From: QHWK01 sp035315685
GTDB lineage: Bacteria > Acidobacteriota > Vicinamibacteria > Vicinamibacterales > CAVVIG01
Reading direction: 5' to 3'
DNA length: 7,652 bases
Assembly: GCA_035315685.1 (NCBI GenBank)
Contig: DATFXR010000543.1
Coordinates: forward strand, 1-7,652
Under the pieces are notes generated by a model that made no database searches, was not told where the DNA came from, and saw only the letters and a program-made list of their open reading frames with translations. The position numbers and the translations under genes were made by a program. Shown here one piece after another: positions 5,011-7,652 of the stretch (the stretch's first letter is position 1; each line of letters starts with the position of its first letter).

Positions 5011-7380
5011 TCACGACGGCAGCGCAGTCGCCAGGACCTGCTCGAGAGTCTCGACCGGCACGAACCGCATCGCCTCCTTGACCTCCGGCGCGAGCTCGGC
5101 GAGATCGGGCTCATTGCGTGCCGGCAGCACGAAGGCCTTGATGCCATGGCGCCGCGCCGCAAGCGCCTTCTCGCGGATCCCGCCGACCGGCAGCACGAGG
5201 CCACTCAACGTGATCTCGCCGGTCATCGCCACATCCTCGCGCACGGTTTGGTTCTTCAGCGCCGAGACGATCGCGGTCGCGATTGTCACGCCCGCGGACG
5301 GGCCGTCCTTCGGAATCGCACCGGCGGGAACGTGAATGTGCAGATCGTGGGAGTCCAGAAAATCGGGGGAGATGCCCAGCGTGCCCGTCGACGATCGGAT
5401 GTGACTCAGCGCCGCGCGCGCCGACTCCTGCATGACGTTGCCAAGCTGGCCGGTGAGGATGATGTTGCCGTGGCCGCCGGGCAGCAGGCTCGCCTCGATG
5501 AACAGGACGTCACCGCCGGATTCCGTCCACGCCACGCCGGTCGCCACACCAGGACGCGAGACGCGGAAACTGACCTCGTCGTGGATCCGGGGCGGGCCGA
5601 GGTACTCCGGGAGATGACCGGCATCGACGACCGCGGGTTCGCCGTTGCCGCCGCCGGCCGTCACCGGCACCGGGATCACGCCGGCGACACGTGCGGCGAC
5701 CTTGCGCGCCACCGTGCCGATCTGCCGCTCGAGATTGCGCACGCCGGCCTCGCGGGTGTACTGCGCGATCATCCGGCGGACCGCCGCGTCGTCGATCGTC
5801 ACCATCTCCGGCGTCAGCCCGTTCTCGTCGAGCTGGCGCGGGATCAGATACCGCCGCGCGATGTGCAGCTTCTCGTCCTCCGTGTAACCCGCCAGCGAGA
5901 TCACCTCCATGCGATCGAGCAGCGCCGGATGGATCGTGCCGAGCTGATTGGCCGTGGCGATGAACAGCACACGCGACAGATCGACGTTGATCTCGAGGTA
6001 ATGGTCGCGGAACGAGTGATTCTGCGCCGGATCGAGCACCTCGAGGAGCGCCGCCGCGGGGTCGCCCTGGAAGCCGCCCGCCGTGACCTTGTCGATCTCG
6101 TCCAGCATGAATACCGGGTTCATGGCGCCGGCCTGCTTCAACGCCTGCACGATGCGTCCGGGAATCGCGCCGATGTAGGTTCGCCGATGGCCGCGGATTT
6201 CCGCTTCGTCGCGGACGCCGCCGAGCGAGATGCGGATGAACTTCCGGTTCATGGCGCGCGCGATCGACTGGCCGAGCGACGTCTTGCCGACGCCGGGCGG
6301 TCCGACGAAGCACAGAATCGGACCCTTGATCTGACTGGATCCGCTGCGTTGCGCCTTCAGCTTCTGGACCGCCAGGTACTCGACGATGCGATCCTTGACC
6401 TTGTCGAGATCGTAGTGATCCTGATCGAGTGCCTGACGGGCAGCGATCGGGTCGAGGTGATCGTCGGTCGTCGTCGCCCACGGGACATCGAGCACCCAGT
6501 CGAAGTAGGTGCGGATCATCTGGTACTCGGGCGAGGCCGGCGTCATGCGCGCCAGCCGATCGAGCTCTCGCTCGGCCACCTTGGCGACGCTCTCGGGCAG
6601 GCGCGCCGCCGTCAGCCGCGTGCGCAGCTCCTGAATTTCCGTTTTCTCGCCTTCGCCGAGCTCGTCTTGAATCGCCTTCAGCTGCTGGCGCAGGTAGTAC
6701 TGCCGCTGTGCGTCGGTCATCTCCTGCTGAGCCGCTGACTCGATCTTGTTCTTCATCTCGAGCAGCTGGATCTCGCGGCCGAGGGCGTTCGAGACCGCCT
6801 GCAGTTTCGCCGTCAGTACGTTCTGCTCGAGGATCTGCTGCTTCTCCTCCGCCTTCATGTCGAGCAGGCTCGCGAGCAGATAGGCGAGCCGCAGCGGATC
6901 GTCGATGCCGGCGACCAGACCGCGCAACTCCTGCGACAGGCCGGAGGCGAGCGACAGGGCGCGATCGATCAGCTCGTGGAGGCGCCTCACGTAGGCATCC
7001 ACCTCGATCGTCCGTTCGACGACGTCCGCGGCTGCCGAGACGGTCGCGCGCAGGCTGAGTCCGCTCCGCGTGACGAGATCGATCCTGGCGCGCATCAGGC
7101 CTTCGACGATCACATGGACGCCGTTGGCGACCTTCGCCATTTGTCGAATCGCGCCGACGCTGCCGATCGTGCGCAGATCCGCGGCATCCGGCTCGTCCTG
7201 GTCGTTGTTCTGCAGCGTCATGAACAGCAGCCGGTCGCCGCCGAGCGCGCGGTTCACCGATTCGATCGACATCGCGCGGTTGATTGCGAGCGGCTGGAGC
7301 GTCAGCGGAAACACGACGGTCTGCCGCAGCGCGAGCACCGGCAATTCGCTGGGGTAGCTACGGACGCCTTCGTTCGCCAT
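5011..7380 (-). CDS. lon: ATP-dependent protease Lon (LonA)
   Basis: The product has 789 aa from the ATG at 7380, close to E. coli Lon (784). The domains come in order: an N-terminal substrate-recognition domain starting LPVLALRQTVVFP; a coiled-coil region around 175-280; an AAA+ module with Walker A GPPGVGKT (360-367), Walker B VFMLDE (423-428) and an arginine in LLDRMEV (Arg490); and the C-terminal protease domain. The catalytic Ser695 lies in PKDGPSAG and Lys738 in GGIREKALAA, with the 43-residue Ser-Lys spacing known for E. coli Lon. Lon forms hexameric rings that unfold and degrade damaged and regulatory proteins in the cytoplasm. A TTG six bases upstream extends the frame, but it falls on a -10-like hexamer, so I prefer the ATG. 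There is no Shine-Dalgarno site. No heat-shock operator such as CIRCE is seen upstream. It is the likely first gene of a three-gene minus-strand operon. Confidence 0.97.
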   Translation of the reverse strand: MANEGVRSYPSELPVLALRQTVVFPLTLQPLAINRAMSIESVNRALGGDRLLFMTLQNNDQDEPDAADLRTIGSVGAIRQMAKVANGVHVIVEGLMRARIDLVTRSGLSLRATVSAAADVVERTIEVDAYVRRLHELIDRALSLASGLSQELRGLVAGIDDPLRLAYLLASLLDMKAEEKQQILEQNVLTAKLQAVSNALGREIQLLEMKNKIESAAQQEMTDAQRQYYLRQQLKAIQDELGEGEKTEIQELRTRLTAARLPESVAKVAERELDRLARMTPASPEYQMIRTYFDWVLDVPWATTTDDHLDPIAARQALDQDHYDLDKVKDRIVEYLAVQKLKAQRSGSSQIKGPILCFVGPPGVGKTSLGQSIARAMNRKFIRISLGGVRDEAEIRGHRRTYIGAIPGRIVQALKQAGAMNPVFMLDEIDKVTAGGFQGDPAAALLEVLDPAQNHSFRDHYLEINVDLSRVLFIATANQLGTIHPALLDRMEVISLAGYTEDEKLHIARRYLIPRQLDENGLTPEMVTIDDAAVRRMIAQYTREAGVRNLERQIGTVARKVAARVAGVIPVPVTAGGGNGEPAVVDAGHLPEYLGPPRIHDEVSFRVSRPGVATGVAWTESGGDVLFIEASLLPGGHGNIILTGQLGNVMQESARAALSHIRSSTGTLGISPDFLDSHDLHIHVPAGAIPKDGPSAGVTIATAIVSALKNQTVREDVAMTGEITLSGLVLPVGGIREKALAARRHGIKAFVLPARNEPDLAELAPEVKEAMRFVPVETLEQVLATALPS

Positions 7381-7385
7381 GGCCA

Positions 7386-7391
7386 ATTGTA
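7386..7391 (-). promoter_or_regulatory. Candidate -10 element of lon, leaderless arrangement
   Basis: On the minus strand, TACAAT ends 5 nt before the lon ATG. A start site about 7 nt downstream of a -10 would fall on the first bases of that ATG, which agrees with the missing Shine-Dalgarno site. No good -35 is visible at 17 bp. Confidence 0.35.
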
Positions 7392-7411
7392 GCGTCGGGG
7401 CCGATTGGTGC

Positions 7412-7439
7412 CCGATCGTGCCACCCGAGCTATGATCGG
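7412..7439. repeat. Inverted repeat CCGATC ... GATCGG in the divergent promoter region
   Basis: Two perfect 6-bp arms (7412-7417 and 7434-7439) are separated by 16 bp. The right arm overlaps the -10-like hexamer of the zinc-ribbon gene. Its position would suit an operator, but the arms are short and GATCG is common in this DNA, so chance is a real possibility. Confidence 0.25.
7431..7436 (+). promoter_or_regulatory. Candidate -10 element of the zinc-ribbon gene, leaderless arrangement
   Basis: TATGAT (five of six consensus bases) ends 6 nt before the ATG at 7443, so a transcript would begin at or next to the start codon. The nearest -35-like TTG (7405-7407, TTGGTG) has a 20-bp spacer, which is longer than usual. 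Confidence 0.35.
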
Positions 7440-7442
7440 CGA

Positions 7443-7652
7443 ATGGCGCTGGACGAACGCGACTTCTTCAACAATCGCAACGAGACGCGGACCGACAAGC
7501 TCACCTGTCCCCGCTGCAAGCGCACCAACGAGTACCAGATGCGCTGGGTGGTCCGGACGAAGAAGGATCGCCTGCCGCACGGCGCCGACGAGCGCGATCG
7601 TGCGCTCTACGGCAAGCTCCGCGACTACATGATCCGCGTCGACGATTCGGTC
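7443..7652 (+). CDS. Hypothetical zinc-ribbon protein, 3'-truncated by window edge
   Basis: The frame is open from the ATG at 7443 to the end of the window (70 residues). The visible part is very polar and charged, with many Arg, Asp and Lys residues. It carries one CPRC pair (Cys22 and Cys25) in the context KLTCPRCKRTNEYQMRW, typical of the first knuckle of a zinc ribbon. The second Cys pair would lie beyond the edge; this is inferred. There is no signal peptide or membrane segment, so a small cytoplasmic protein is expected. No Shine-Dalgarno site is seen, but a -10-like hexamer lies 6 nt upstream, which suggests a leaderless mRNA. Codon use matches the neighbours. It is divergent from lon across 62 bp. 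I do not recognise a characterised family, so no function is assigned. Confidence 0.7.
   Translation, partial: MALDERDFFNNRNETRTDKLTCPRCKRTNEYQMRWVVRTKKDRLPHGADERDRALYGKLRDYMIRVDDSV

Noticed and set aside
5146..6738. Plus-strand open frame of 530 codons opposite lon
   Set aside because: It lies wholly antisense to a complete Lon with intact motifs. Its product is an Arg/Asp/His-rich composition typical of shadow frames in GC-rich DNA, with no recognisable domain.
7384..7386. TTG as the lon start codon
   Set aside because: It would begin on the last base of the -10-like TACAAT and adds only two residues. The ATG at 7380 fits the family N-terminus equally well.

Overview
The window is GC-rich, densely coded chromosomal DNA. 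It has no tRNA or rRNA, no insertion sequence and no CRISPR array that I can recognise. The protein set, the Tat-exported metallopeptidase and the 7-bp tandem repeats between convergent genes fit an acidobacterium, possibly of the Vicinamibacteria type. That placement comes from general resemblance, not from a marker gene. The content is mostly core metabolism and protein quality control rather than a mobile or defence island.

Layout. (i) Plus strand, 2-1678: the 3' part of a fused homocysteine S-methyltransferase / methylenetetrahydrofolate reductase (YitJ type), cut by the left edge. (ii) A 105-bp gap with a candidate promoter and a possible 7-codon leader ORF, then a PmtA-like SAM-dependent methyltransferase (1784-2485). 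(iii) A 107-bp convergent spacer that is mostly two different heptamer tandem repeats. (iv) Minus strand, read from 7380 down to 2593: lon, a glycosyltransferase-like protein related to the N-terminal half of plant L-arabinokinase, and a Tat-exported M24 (Xaa-Pro) metallopeptidase. The last two overlap by ATGA and probably form an operon with lon. (v) A 62-bp divergent promoter region, then the start of a small zinc-ribbon protein (7443 to the right edge).

How the genes fit together. The fused enzyme recycles homocysteine to methionine and makes methyl-THF. The next gene uses SAM, probably to methylate a phospholipid head group, so the plus-strand pair can be read as methyl supply followed by methyl use. 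On the minus strand, Lon (cytoplasmic proteolysis) and the exported M24 enzyme both deal with proteins or peptides, and the glycosyltransferase-like protein between them has no obvious role in this.

I see no clearly new multi-gene system. The observations most worth following are the possible Cys-Cys leader ORF before the methyltransferase, the paired heptamer repeats, the apparently leaderless divergent starts at lon and the zinc-ribbon gene, and the stand-alone arabinokinase-N-like protein coupled to an exported peptidase.
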